From assembly GCA_049999805.1 (NCBI GenBank), contig JBNGIO010005227.1, positions 1 through 57,519 of the forward strand: a DNA stretch of 57,519 bases, given 5' to 3'. This DNA is from Folioceros fuciformis. Lineage: Eukaryota > Anthocerotophyta > Anthocerotopsida > Anthocerotales. The notes beneath the pieces are model-generated. The model was not told the origin of the DNA, made no database searches, and saw only the letters and a program-made list of their open reading frames with translations. A program made the position numbers and the translations under genes. This document shows positions 1-13,125 of the stretch, in pieces (position 1 is the stretch's first letter; every line of letters starts with the position of its first letter).

Positions 1-1168
1 ACTGGTGACCACGGACGGTGGGGAGGGGGAAGACTAGAGTCCTGGACTGTGCAGTCCAGTGCACAGTGCGCGATGCGGAGTGGAAGAGTGGGCGGGATCA
101 GTGCAGTACAGCAACGCGCCCAGAAGCGTCAGTGCGAAGAGGGGCCGCAATTGAAGCAGGGTGCAATTAGTTAGGATGGCGGTAGCCAATGGGAGCAGGC
201 GCGCGTGACCTTCTCGGGAAGGCCGGGTGGGGGGACAGAGCTCTGACCACTAAAGCGGAGGTGTCGGGTGTGGAGGAGGCCCACCGACCACCTTCCTTCT
301 CCCTGTCCTTTCCTGCCTTATCTCTCGCAGCTCGCTCGCCAGCCGAGTACACTGTATGGGTGTATGTACAGTATGGACAAGTTGGACTCCGACGCCGGTT
401 GTTGCCTTGCAAGCCCTTGGGTCTCGTTTTGGCGGCGGCGCCCACGACCTAATTCTGTTTCCAGTTCCCATCCTTTCCATGGATGGTTTGTTTCTTCTGT
501 TCAACCGTTGTGCAGGTCAAACCCGTTGTTCCCAGGGGTCATGCGCATGCGCATGCGGGCTCGGGTTTGGGAAGACTTGATGACATAAGCATGTGGGGAT
601 GTGGCAACTTAGGGGCCGGCGCGGGTGCATGGATGCATTGGGAGCTGAAGCGCAAGCGTAGGGATCCAATGACAGGGCTGCGGCTGGAGGTTACTAATTT
701 CGGGAGGAGGATCCCAGTAAACTGTGGGGAGCACATGGCAAAGCGACGAGCGAAGTGGTGGTTGAGTAGGGCAAATGAAACGTGGGAGCGTGGCAGAGTG
801 GACAAAAAAACATCCGGCGCCGATGAGTTGCGGTCACACTGGGCCCGACTGCCGCCTGAGCTTTGGATGGAGCTGGTCGAATCACGAATCAGACACCGGG
901 TTGTGGAGCACCGAATGTGAACGACACGGCTGCGTCTTCCTGTTGCTCCCGGAACCTAGAACGGCCCCACTGGATGCTGTACGCAGTGCGCACTCAAAAA
1001 TTTTTGTGCGCGAAAGGGGAATTCCGAATCGGGTGTGTGGGCTGTGCACAGGTTGGGAATTCGAAGTGCCTGCCTGCACAGTGGTTTCGGGCAGGCTCTG
1101 GGCTCCCGGGTCCGTTCTTCTAGGGAGATGGGGCCGGTAATGCATCCTCGTGTACATAAATGTACAGT

Positions 1169-1482
1169 ATCTGCTGTGCTGTGCCCTGCTGTACTCTGCT
1201 CTGTTCTGTTCTGTTCTGTTCTGTGCTGTGCTGCTGTGTTCTGCTCTGCTCTGCTCCGCTCTACATCTGCTCTGCTCTGCTCCGCTCCGCATCTGCTCTG
1301 CATCTGCTCTGCTCTGCTCCGCTCTGCATCTGCTCTGCATCTGCTCTGCTCTGCTCTGCTCTGCTCTGCTCTGCTCTGCTCTGCTCNNNNNNNNNNTCTG
1401 CTCTGCTCTGCTCTGCTCTGCTCTGCTCTGCTCTGCTCTGCTCCGCTCTGCATCTGCTCTGCCTCTGCTCTGCTCTGCTCAG
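1169..1482. repeat. CTCTG/TCTGC pentanucleotide microsatellite with gap
   Basis: Near-perfect tandem copies of TCTGC, with CTGTT, CTGTG and CATCTGCTC variants at the edges, interrupted by ten Ns at 1387-1396. The period of five is not a multiple of three, yet the array is open in several frames on both strands, giving repetitive Ser/Ala/Leu/Cys or Ala/Glu/Gln/Ser/Arg shadow frames. The gap probably marks a collapsed array, so the true length is unknown. Confidence 0.9.
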
Positions 1483-2305
1483 CTGGTGCAGGATTTGAGC
1501 TGTTGCGCGGCCCTTTTTGCCCTGCCTCCTTCCTTTCAATCAATGTTGATTGCGCCTGTCTGCTGGCTGCGATGTGCAGGGGGCAACATCGTGCTCCCAC
1601 CACTGCTTTTGCTTTTCTGCTTCCCACTCTGTACCCGTACCGGCTCCTGCATTATTTGCATGTGACCACATCCGGCTAACTTTTCAACTACTGCTCCTCC
1701 CAACGTGCCTTTACTTTGCTTTCCGGATAAGCAAGAATTTAGTCATAGCGTACAGCTGGTGAGCTCCTCTAACTTCGTACACCAATTCACTTATCTTATT
1801 TCTGCATACTCAACTTTGTTACTTTTATTGTTTTTCTTTCTAGGTTTAAAACTGATATATCCAGTTTTACTCTAAAAAAAGATTACATTGAAAATATATT
1901 GTTTTGAAAGGGAAAGAATTAGGATTAGATTTTTTAGTTCAGCTCTTACTTTAGACCTCAAATGATCCCAAAAGAAATAGTCAATACCAATGTGATGATA
2001 GTACGTATAAAAAAAATTCAAAATATACTCGAACTCAAAATACACAATCAGAATTGGATCCAATAAAGAAAAATTCTCATAGTGACTCACCATTGTACCA
2101 CATGACAGTCCACTTGGTAGTGGAGTCACTTTTGTACTCATTTGGAGTTGTTCTATTTTGATATATTCCATGTACTTGATGGCACGTCTTGAGAGACTTG
2201 AAGTGTGGCTTGTACACCTTGGGAAGAGCCACAGCTTGTTGTGATCTTTGAGACTTAAAATGTGACTTCTACACAGGGGAAAGAGTCACAGACCCTTCTT
2301 CCGAT

Positions 2306-2409
2306 CTTTGCCCTGACAAGTCATTGAGAACCTGCAAGACATGACATCCTGTNNNNNNNNNNCTTTGCCCTGACAAGTCATTGAGAACCTGCAAGACATG
2401 ACATCCTGT
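2306..2409. repeat. 47-bp direct duplication flanking a 10-N gap
   Basis: Bases 2306-2352 and 2363-2409 are identical over 47 bp and lie on either side of a 10-N spacer. Identity that stops exactly at the Ns is the mark of two contig ends that overlap but were not merged. The duplication is probably an assembly artefact, not biology. Confidence 0.85.
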
Positions 2410-5319
2410 GAAAGGAGCTATTTGGGGAAGGAGCATGGCACACCTCGTGAACTCCTAGGAACATGAACAGGAATATGAACAGGAACAAGCACTCGTAGAT
2501 TGCAGAAGCGTCTCCAGGCTGCCCAAGTACACTGATTCTGTAGGTGTTGTCGTCATGTGCCATATTTATCATGGATTGAGACAGTCCAAGAGTGTGAGAA
2601 CTTGGGAAGTTACTTCACATCTTTGGAGCCACCGAGTAGTGTGGAATCCTCCAAAGGGAGCCCTTGTCCCAAGAGGATAAATGAGCCTGGATAGCATGTC
2701 AGGGTTAATGTGTGGAAAGACACTTGGAAAGGTTTGTACATGTACAAGGCGGGGGCATTTATGATACATGGCTAGGCCATTGTTTAAAAGGAGGTGTTGT
2801 CCTTGAGGTTTGTGGAAACCCAGAATAGAATGGAATAGAATAGAGTAGAGTAGGGTGAAGCACGCCATGTTTCATTACTATTCTGTAGTTTGAAGCATCG
2901 CTTGTACAACAAGTTCATCAATTATTCCTTGCTTGTATCCTGACTCAATTTGCATTTCATTCCTTGCTTGTACCAGCTTCTACTCCTCTCTAAGGCAAGG
3001 GGGGGATCATAGCTCACTATGTGAACTTGGCCATCTGCGTGGCCTGCTCCCCTACAAAGGTTAAATCATAGCACATTTAATAAGCGTGAGACAAGTAATG
3101 CGGTGGAACAGGACGACGAACCTTTCCTTGCCCACGTGGCCCTAGAATGTGATAGATGTTAAGAGAGCGGGCCCATTTGTACTTTTGGATCGCTCAACAA
3201 GTCACGGCTTCCCAAATAGACTCCAAAGGTGAAAGGTGAAACAATTGTGAGCCGTAAAGAGGGAGGTGTTCGTATCGTGCCTCTGTACCTACCCTATATG
3301 CAAACATTGGTTGGACATGAGCCTGGGCCAGCCACCGCACAAGGGGCCAAGAGGAGGAAGATGGAAGGGCTCAACAACCCTTCACCATCTCGTGGGCAAC
3401 GCTCCTGTCCGGGATTCCCACTGCTTATACATTCATTCAATTATTCACCTGCAACAGGAGCCGCCTCCGAGTCAGTCTGCATCGCGCAGCCAGACCCGCT
3501 GCTCCAGGCACGTGCATGCCGATTGTATCGCACAAAAAGGGTCCCAGTTTGTGGGGGGTGAGCGCGATGTCACACTCATCATGCACTCAGGCCTGCCATG
3601 GGCAATCAACCACGCTCTGCATGCCGGCTGGCGTGGGGACAGACAAGTCACAGCCTACAACCTCCGTGTTGTTGGCTGTTCCCACTTCTGCCAACAAACA
3701 ACTGGGCGTGGGAGTGGGCGTGGGCTGGGCGTCATTCGATGCTTTCGTCCTGAAAAGAGTCCAACTCTGTGTCCATCCCCTTGAGCCGCTCATCGCCGCC
3801 CCAACCCGAACCTTCCTGTACTTGGTGCTGATTGGAGTCGCCAAATCTTGACTGGGCTGCTGAATGGCTTGCGGCTACAGATTCTCCGCCCATCGCCTCT
3901 GTCGGTTCCTGCTTCCTGCATCCACACGTCCTCCCGAGACACAGCCAAAAAGGTCACCAATTTCACATCACACGAGCAATGTAGGATTAGATTAGAGTAG
4001 GAATACGCCGTCCGTCCGACTTCCTTGCTGTTGGGCTGCAAATGTCTTGTGCCCACGATCCCATGATCGCATCAACCATCACCAAACCCGATCTTGGTCT
4101 CACTTGTTATGGACAGCCTTCACCCCCTTGTGTAGACGTACATCTACTAAGCACTACAGGCAAGCCAGCGTTTGAGCTGCGCTGCAGGACCTGTTCCCTG
4201 TGAACCCCAAAACGGCTGGCATTCCAGACACACCCAAGTACGATCCAGTCCCAGGGTAAAAAGCACCCAGGCAGGAGATTAGCATCCTGGTGGGCCACAC
4301 GAGTCACATCTCAAGGAGCCATCGCAGGCTCATACACGTCCTTTACAGCAAAAGCAAACCACACAATCAAGACACAGCTTGCTATTGGAGCTGAGACACA
4401 CCCTCCACATGTGCAACAAGACGGCAGACAACGCCTGGTTGGGCCGTAACAACGTCACGCTTTTGGATTGCCGCCGAATAGTCCTATGCGCGGCCCGTAA
4501 GTTTCATGACAACTCAACATGCAGATGTCAGCTTCTCCATAATGTGAAACCTCCAAACGAAAACATTAACAAACCCTGGGGCACGTGAAGGCAACTACAT
4601 ATGGTGGCCAACTTGTGCCGTGCATCTGTCACCTGCGCACTGTATTCTTCGAGCTATTTATGCTGGAGTGTACCTACCTGTGTACAGCAACTATCAAACA
4701 AGGGACCACCCCCTTCTCGCTAAAGTCTCAGATGACAAATTGCTCCGGCAGCACAGGTGGTGCGCGCAGTTACTCCTCCCAGACTGACTCCAAGCAGCAG
4801 AAACGTCAACAAACAACGCCCTACATCACCCATACAGACAAATGTTACACCGTCTCCAGGAACTCCCAGCAAAAATCTTTGATACTGGAGCCAACATCTG
4901 CGAGTTACCCACTCGAAGTCTCGTCAGTACCGTCAGCCTTAAAACAAAATTGAAATGGACAACTCAGCAAATCGGAATCTCCTCCCGTAAGCAAGGCCAG
5001 CGTCGTTTGGAGGCGTCCATAGCCTAAAAATTCAAAGGCGGAAGCCAAGAACCTTAAGCAAATAAACAGTGGCTCATCTTCAGAAGGAGATGAAAACAGG
5101 TTATTTCAGCTGAACTACACTGCTGAATCTCAAGCCTGCCGGCTGGAAACTATCTTGCCTAGGCAGATCGAAGAACAACTATCAATCACGTGTACGCTGT
5201 GCAATGAATTCCAGCATACAGCCTATCACCTTCACCCTCGTCAGAAGCTCAAAGGAAAATGCACCCCACTAGAGTGCCAATTGCATCCCAGCCCGAAGCC
5301 TACTACTTTACATGAGCTT

Positions 5320-8300
5320 CTATTGCTTGAAAAAAGTACCAGCCGTGAGGGAAGAAAAATCATAAGCAGCCCCAGATGAAGGATTTAAACTGGAGCTAAC
5401 AGGCTTAATTGGTGCAGCTTGAGCATGACCACTGAGGTTCACCACATTCCCGGGAAGGACATGAGTTACCCCAGGTAAATATTGACCTGGAAAGACTGGC
5501 ACTGCAGAGCTTTGCAAGCTGCACAGCCAGAACGATCAGAGAGACGATCAGCAAGAGGAAAGGAAGATCCTCTACACCTTCAGTCCAGGCAATCTGCGTC
5601 AAAACCATGTCGTATTCTTGGTTCCATAAAATAAAAAATCAATCTCACAGCAACCACAACATACTGTCGAGACTTCCAGGTGGTTGCTTGAGTACAATAG
5701 CATGTCATGGTTAGCAATGATCAGCAAGAAAAGAAGGCCAGTCTCGTGGCAAATTCTTCTTCCAATAAAGCAACATACCTTGAGAGACCCCCAGGTGCTT
5801 GGGGAGGCACAAATGAAGGTACGGACCATGACGGCAAAGCTCCAGTCTGCATGACGACAAAAATAGTCAGCTCCTGCACTGAACAAACTGACCACAAACG
5901 GCCGCAGTGATAACAATATGAGTCGCAACTGAGCTTGCTCCTTCATGAAGAAGAAGTTTTCCAACTCACAAACACCCCAGCTTCCAGACACTGGGACCAC
6001 CTAGTAGAAACAATGACTAGGAATGTAAAACACACTAAAGGAGAAAACACCCAATTCCAGACAAGTTGCACCCAACCTGAATAGGGGGCTGTACTCCATT
6101 TTGGATTCCTCTATTAGGAGTCAAGAAAGCCCCAGGGAACTGCTGATTACCAGCACCCCAGACATTGGCGGCTGTTACACCATGACCATTTGAGAGCCCC
6201 AGACTGTCGTCTTTTCCATGTGACTGTTGATTCCCCTGTAAGAAGGCAGGAGTCTGCATTCCGGGTGCTGGGCCAGCCATGCGCACAGACTGCTGTTGTG
6301 CAAACATGCCGGCCATTTGTTGTTGATGCTGTGCATATGGTGATGCCATCACAGACTGGAATAATCACAGCATCACATCACCGCAGACATTAAGCACTGT
6401 CACTGGAGAAGTGCTTACAAAGACAAACCCCAAAACGCCAGAAGGAAATCAGTTGTACTATCTTCTGAGGCTTACAGTTTCGAATAGACTCAAAATGTTT
6501 TTGCGTATATTGTCATTGGAGGGTTGAGGCTTTTCCTGTGCAGGCTGGAGGGCTTCTGCTCGTCCACTAACTTCGGGGGAGCCTTTGAAGAGGTCCTCAA
6601 GATCTGCTGTGATGGGGTTCTTCGTGGCAGAAGTAGCTCCCTGGCTCTGGTCTGAAACTTTTGTTGTCGATGGTCCTGAAGCACTTCCACTCTCCACTGG
6701 TGCAGAAGGTATATCCGCAGCTGCTGACAATACAATAGTTTCCCAAGGTTAGAAGCTGCCAGCAACCAAAAGACTAACGACTCCTGGGGGGAGACCAGTG
6801 ACTTACACTGGAAGGCAGCCCAATCGTCACTGTCATTGGATGTGCCTGTGACAGCATCATCAACTTTCAGGAGCTCGAACAGATTGGCTGTTTCTTCTGG
6901 CTTTTTTGGAGCACTTGGGACAGCAGTCTGAGTCACTGGTGGCTGTGTTAAACCCCTCGAACCAGAAGCTGAGCTGCTGCTGTCAGAATTGTCCTGGAAA
7001 ACATGTATCGAGTGACTAAAAACCGATGACCAGAAGCTCTGTTTTACGTACACAAACATGATATTGCAACATTTGGTGCCTACCGTTGACCGAGTAGGAG
7101 AGGCCTGTGACACTGAAGTCTTTGATGTGGAAGGGGCGGGGGAGGAGGAAGGAATCGAAGGGCGGCTTGATTCTCTACCCTCAGCAAATTGATCGGCTGC
7201 CTGTGCTGATCCTCTCCTGCTGGCTGCTCGATGCTCGTTATCTCGATCTCCGGCACGAACTCTAGTCCCATCTTCACTTCGCTCATATCTTGCAGGACTG
7301 TCAGAATTTGACCGTTCACGATCACTTTCTATTCGCCTTCGATTATCCTCTGATAATCTCCTAGATGCACGCCTCTCCTCATTCCTGCTACTCTGGGGCA
7401 CCCACCTCTTTGCTTCGTATCTGACATCACCACAATTGCTTTGAGCACAAAGCCTACGGAAGAAGAAAGGAACCTTAACACCTGGGAAACCCTACGTACT
7501 TTGCACGAATGAAAGTCTCAAGTCCTGCGCGATCATTCTCTGCAGGACGCTTAAAATTGGGAGGCAGCTCTGCCTCCCAGTAGGTGTTGGACTTCACATT
7601 GCCCATACCTACAATCCATCGAGGTATACGATTTCATAAGTGGCGTGTTCACACAGCCCGCATAGCCACCGTAGAATTAGAGTTCAGGCAGTACCATCTT
7701 GAGTCACATACCTTGCATCACCCCAACTTGCTCCGGGAGCCATGTGTCAAGAGTTGCCGAGCGCACCTAGCAACCAGAAAAACATGTACACTGGTCAGCT
7801 AATCGGAAACAGAATCCAGCACTTAAAGTTCACCAAAACATTCAGGGTCCCAGATGAGTGTTCAATACCTTCGAGATATGCACACCAAGGCTCCGATGTA
7901 TCCCAGAGCACTGTATGCAGACAAAAATACCCAGATTCACACTGGCCCACCTCGGTCCCCTGTACCACAAATACGAGCAATAAGCAGCACGTTCGTGGCA
8001 CCAACCTCCTGACCCGCACACCTACTCGAATCGAAGCCTACCACACCTTGCTCCATACATCCAGGGACAGTGAAACATACTTGCTCTTGCAATCCGCGCA
8101 TTCCTTGTTTTCAGGCAGTTTCATCAATGTCTCCAAAATCTGCAACAAGGCACCTGCTCAGAAGATGCTAGCAGGGACCTGCCGAGAAATCCCAGCACAG
8201 CTAGACACACCCAATCACACCCTACAGAATCTGCAAGGGTGCCAAGCTGGCCGGGTTCACAATTCAGATCCACCCCCACTCCGGCAAGGGTGCCACAACA

Positions 8301-8487
8301 AATGCTCTCATCCCGCAGGGCTCTAGGGCTAGCTCCACCCTTCCTCATTAGAAGGGACCAGAATCAAAGCCGGGCAGCGGCGGCCTCTGCCTGCACGGGA
8401 TCCGCAGCCTGGCATCGGACTGGAGTGGCTCACCTTGCGGTTCTTGTCATTCTGCTCCTTAGTGACGGAAGCCTTCTCCCCAGACAT
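5320..8487 (-). CDS. ArfGAP-domain GTPase-activating protein, AGD5 (NEVERSHED) type
   Basis: This gene stimulates GTP hydrolysis on ARF GTPases in vesicle traffic at the trans-Golgi/early endosome, as known for plant AGD5. Eleven exons join in phase: 8434-8487, 8081-8139, 7869-7959, 7712-7766, 7500-7608, 7084-7420, 6807-6993, 6476-6723, 6077-6355, 5779-5846, 5320-5518, giving about 561 residues (Arabidopsis AGD5 is about 480). The N-terminus [18 protein letters not shown] leads into a full ArfGAP zinc finger, C-X2-C-X16-C-X2-C (ECADC...CIQC), then the catalytic-arginine segment [12 protein letters not shown] and KRWVP. The middle is Ser/Arg-rich and disordered. The C-terminus ends [14 protein letters not shown], as in AGD5 relatives. 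The ATG at 8487 is the first that gives the family N-terminus. Family assignment is firm; the small exons 10 and 11 rest on phase and the conserved tail. Confidence 0.93.
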
Positions 8488-11100
8488 GGTGCCCCGCTTG
8501 CGCTCCTTCCCGCTTCCACCTTGAACCCGGCCGCGGCCTCAGTGACGTCGAGCCCGACGTCTCCCAGCGGCCAAGGCGTACAGAGCGCGCTGCTACTGCT
8601 GCCTTTGTCAGATGAAAGGCGTGCCGTGACAAAGCGCCAGCGGGAAGCGTAGCAGCCCGCCGTTTTCCTGTTGTGATCTGGCCGCGTTAACGCGAAACTG
8701 AACTCGGTTCCGGAACGCGCTCCTGACGCCTGACTGGTTGGGACTTGCGGGGCTGGCCGTCCCGTCACGGGCCTGACTGGCCAGGGGCAACGGCACGAAA
8801 ATACCATGGTGATTCAACACCTTTCTGTAATACACTCTTCTCTCTTCTCCTCCTTGATTCGTCGCCATCTCTTCGTCTCCTTCCGTTGTCCGCTTCTGTT
8901 TACTCTACTACTACACTTCTACACATGTCTGAATGCGTTTCCACTTTATTAGCGTGAGTAAGGTTTCACGACCACCCAGGCATGCAAGTTTAGGGCGAGC
9001 TGCATCTGGAGCGACTGGTGCATCCGAGGACCAGGCATGCTTGGCATGTTTGTCGTCCTCCATCAGGTGGAAGGTTCCCGTGGAGAAAGCTCTGCAGTAC
9101 TCTGGAACGGACACGCTTGAAGATATGATGAAAGTAAAGCTTGAAATTTCGATGCTCCCGATGCGCACTTCCTAAAGCACAATGTCGCCTGCTGAGAAAC
9201 GAACCCGACACACACCAAGGTAGTAGGACCAGAAGTGGTGTTCGCGGTAAATGATGCGTCCGCTCTGGGAGACGAAGATGGTTATCACCAACAAGAACAA
9301 ACTATTGTCATTGAGAGAACCACAGAGATGTCGATTACGGCACAGGAGCAGGCTCCCTCAAACGCAGCGCCATGGAGCATCACAAGTACAGCAAAGAACC
9401 TGGAGATGTTTCCAAAGATGAAGACCGACCTTCCCGAGCTTGAGCATGAATCCCTTTCCAAGCATTTCACCCGGCTTCAAGCCTTTTGCATGGTTGCATG
9501 CACAATTCCGTGCTGGTCCACGCGAAGAAGCTTATGGAGTCCATAGTTCAGGCCAGATACCCCTCCTTGTACACTCACATCTTCTTTGCTCTGTGCAGAG
9601 GTACTTCGTCCCTCCTCTTCGGACGGGTCGGCCCACCCGCCACCAAACCTTACTGGACGTCCAGCTCGGCACAGAAGGAAAAAAAGAAAAACCATAACAT
9701 GTGCCCGTCATACGATCGTGTGTGTGTAGGTGTGCAGAAAAAGCGGAATCCAATCCTGCCCTTCCTTTTTTTTGCCTAGCTTCTCTGCCTATTTTTCCTT
9801 TCTCTAGGGTTTTGCCCCCGCTCCTTAATGTCCGCCGGACGGTTTCTCTCCATATCTTCCATTCCTCTTCGTCACGCAGGCATTCGCCAAGAGGGGCTGC
9901 CTACGGGGATAGCAACGTCCTTCCACCAATGCTCCTCGTCTTCGTTTGTGGCCTTCGTGAAGAACTCTGTGGGAGCTGTCTAGCCCGCCAGTCGTGTTCC
10001 TGTTACCCAAACTTTGAGCTCCCTTGTCTAGAATTGGGAAGTTTTGTGATCGTAGTAGGCGCTCCTCTCCGGAGGGTGGCGCATCTCTCAATCTCAGTTG
10101 CCCTGCCCGCGGAGCTTCCGAAACAGCCGCTCCAAGAATCCTGTTTGCGACCAGAAGCTGACTTAGGTCGTTGCCAGGGGCAGGATCAGATGGGGTCATG
10201 GTGCCTCCCATGCGAAGTCCAGCTCTCCGGATGTGCAGGGCGAGGCGGGGAATGGCTATGCGCACACCATGTCACGAGGGTAAGTATCTCTGTGCTCGTT
10301 GGAGGCCTCGAATCTCTGTCTTAGGCAGCCTTTTGTTTCTCAGTCTCTGTCTTGTGTACCGTGGAGAAGGATTTAGTTGTGGGGTTAGAAGCTATAGATC
10401 GGGATGTCAAACTTGTGCGGGTAGGCTAGAGGGAGCCATGCATGTGCATGCTAGGGTAGGCATACCGAAGGAAGCCATGAGATGCGTTGGTGAGGATTGA
10501 AAGCGAATGCTCGCGGGTTTGTAGCTGCCCCGTCCAGCATGAGCTGGAGTTTGAATCTGCCGGAGTTCACAACGTAGTCGAGTCTTCCAGGTGACCATGA
10601 AACTTGGGTTACGGCGTGGAGGATGATTGACGTGTGAAGACCTTTAAGGACGACGCTGCAAGGTGCAGTGTCCTTCGCGTTGTCCCCTGGCTATGTACGT
10701 CTTTTATCTCACTCCCCATTTCTTCGCTCCTTTCTTTGCTGGCAGGATGATTGCTCTACAACCGCGGTCAAGTTATGGAGCAGTGCATCAAGCCGAAGGG
10801 TTGTGAAGGGACGCTGAATATGTGTACTCGAGCTTCCACGGGCTGCTTCGCACTTCTTTTCCACGTATTCTGAGGGATTTTGAACACGAAATTTCCTGGT
10901 GCAACTTGGTTCCCCAGTATCTATGGCATGTTTCTGGGTTCCTTGGCCTATGGTTCTCTTTGATTCTTACCTTTCCAGAACCTCCTGTAGTTGTCATGTT
11001 CTTCGGCCCTTGCTAAGAAACTTCTGTTTCCTATGATTGTTATGTTTATCCGCAACAGGTACCAGGGTCTCCAAACGGTCTATATGCTTCCTTATTATTT

Positions 11101-11339
11101 GAGGTGGTCATTGCCATGTTGCTCGGTACCAGTCACCAAGGTCTCCAAAAATGTTAGAGGCTTCCATATTATTTGAGATGGTGCCCCAGTCGTGGTGGCT
11201 TTCCTGCCTCCATGATCGTTTGAGGGGGTCATGGCCATGTCGCTCGGGAACAGTTGCCAAGGTCTTCAGAAAATTTGGAGGCCTCCTTATTCAAGATACT
11301 GGCCCAGTCCTGGTGGCGGTCCTGCCTCCATTGTCATTT
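11101..11339. repeat. Degenerate ~120-bp tandem repeat
   Basis: Two diverged copies (about 11101-11221 and 11222-11339) share the order: ggtcat-gccatg, gctcgg, ccaaggtct, gaggc-tcc, ccagtc-tggtgg, cctgcctcca. A third, poorer copy precedes them near 11030-11100. Not obviously coding. Confidence 0.7.
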
Positions 11340-12966
11340 GATGTTGCGTGGACAAGGAGGTCAATATTAGTGACTCAGGTGAACAGAGATGTATGTTGCA
11401 AGAGAGGGTTTTTGACGTCTTTTGCAGATGCATTGACGTGGTGCTTGCCACACGGGGAGTGAAGTGCTGTGGAATCTTGCAGCGTACCCAAGAGGAATTG
11501 TAGGCGCATCGTGGTGCTGGGTAATTGTGTAAGGACCTGCAACATGCAAGGAAATGTTGAGTAGTGTGGAGACGCAACAGTGGTAGGTAGCGCAGCAACT
11601 TAAGATGGGATAAGACTCGGCGAGGGCAACAAGAAGATCCTTACATTTCCTTCATGGACTTCCTGATTTTCGTGGGTTGGCAGGAAAATATCATCCAGTT
11701 TCAATAGGTCTGTGGGAGGCAGTGTACATGGAGCCCTTGAGGAGTGATGTGGCAAACTACATCGCATGAAGACGAGTTGATTTCCCAGGGACAATTGACC
11801 TTCCTTGTTGGACTAAGAAGAGAATTAGATTGGATGAAAGGATTACACAAGTGGACGTCAATGAGAGTAATGGGATTTGTATCATACACAAGACAGAAGA
11901 TGGGAGGAGATCCCCCTACGCCCTCCCTATCAACAGAGTAGTAGCCTTCATGACAAGAGGATCACAGGAAGGTCACAGGTCATGACATGAGAATTACAAG
12001 CCATGAGCCCGAAGAATAAAAGCTCTCGTTGTAGGAGGATGGGAAGATTACAGGTCCTGATGTGAGGATTTCAAGCCAGGTCTCAGAAGGGCTGTGCCTC
12101 TCGGGATAGGAGGATTGGCAGATTACAAGTCATGGTGAAGGATTGGAAGGCTACAAACCATGACAGGAGGATTGCAAGCCAGGACCAAGAACGCGCAGAG
12201 CATAGATAGCTTCTATGACATGAGGTGAAAGCTGATTATTAAAATTGTTGGGGTAGGCCATTCACTCGAGGAGCCATACCGGATCGCAATTTCATCACCC
12301 ATGAGGTCAAAGAGAAATTTTGGAAGTCCACTGAAAATTTTTTCAAGCCCGTTAACGAGGTTGGAGACACCGGATATTCTTTTTTTTTCTGAGTACCTAC
12401 GATGTCCTCCTATGGAGAGATGGAGGGATTCTTCTTCTGAAGAAGCAGAAGTTGCATGATAGTCTTCCAGGTGTTTATTTTGAGGAAGTGGAAATAAATA
12501 TACAGATACACCTCCGAAAACTTTTTTTTCCTTTCTCAAAATAAGCACCCGGGAAGGTTGCTATGCATTTTCTGCCTCTTCCGGGTAACAATTCTGTCGT
12601 CCTCTCCATCAGTGGACAAGGTAGATGGTAGGGAAATATTGTCACGTTCTACTGCATTGGACTTGAGAAAGGCCTCCCTTGAGTTATTCATTATACTACT
12701 GTATGAGATGCTGGCCGGAATTGAAAGATCCCCACTGAACTGTTGTAAATGGCCTGCTCGTCTCACCTGGGAGTCCTTTTGGAGGAAGTTACGTGTCTTG
12801 GGTCTTTTTGATTGCATATCACTCCACGGTGAGCTCTGGATTAGAATATGCGTAGTGCCTCCCATACGCCTATCACAATTTTATCTAATCTTTTACTGCC
12901 CACAAATGACAATTAAGATCCTTAAAAGATGAACGGCCGAATGACACGTGAATATAGGCATTCTTA

Positions 12967-13125
12967 AGAGTAGGGCCCTCAGCTCCTCATTGTTGGAAGA
13001 TTGTCCGTCGTCTTCTTGTTCCACAGCTAACAGTATGTTGATATAAGAGTAGGGCCCTCAGCTCCTCATTGTGGGAAGATCCTCCTCCGTCATTCTTCTT
13101 CCTCAGCTAGCAGTATGTTGATATC
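12967..13125. repeat. 79-bp tandem duplication
   Basis: Two copies (12967-13045 and 13046-13125) begin with agagtagggccctcagctcc and end with cagtatgttgatat, with a diverged centre. Confidence 0.8.

Larger units (their letters stand above)
1..5319. other. No recognisable gene; repeats and AT-rich DNA
   Basis: I see no gene I can support here. Open frames are short, and none shows a known motif or a chain of exons in compatible phase. The stretch holds a pentanucleotide array (1169-1482), an AT-rich patch (about 1800-2170), a duplication at a gap edge (2306-2409) and simple GAATA-type tracts near 2822-2850. An alternating GCATGC run lies at 541-557. The last few hundred bases may hold the 3' UTR of the ArfGAP gene on the minus strand. 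Confidence 0.6.

Noticed and set aside
956-1679. Long open frames on both strands (up to 223 codons) across the CTCTG array
   Set aside because: They are by-products of a stop-free pentanucleotide repeat and run through Ns; composition is purely repeat-driven.
8933-9546. Two plus-strand open frames (80 and 104 codons) next to the ArfGAP promoter
   Set aside because: No family resemblance and no consistent splice chain; they may belong to an unknown transcript but cannot be supported.
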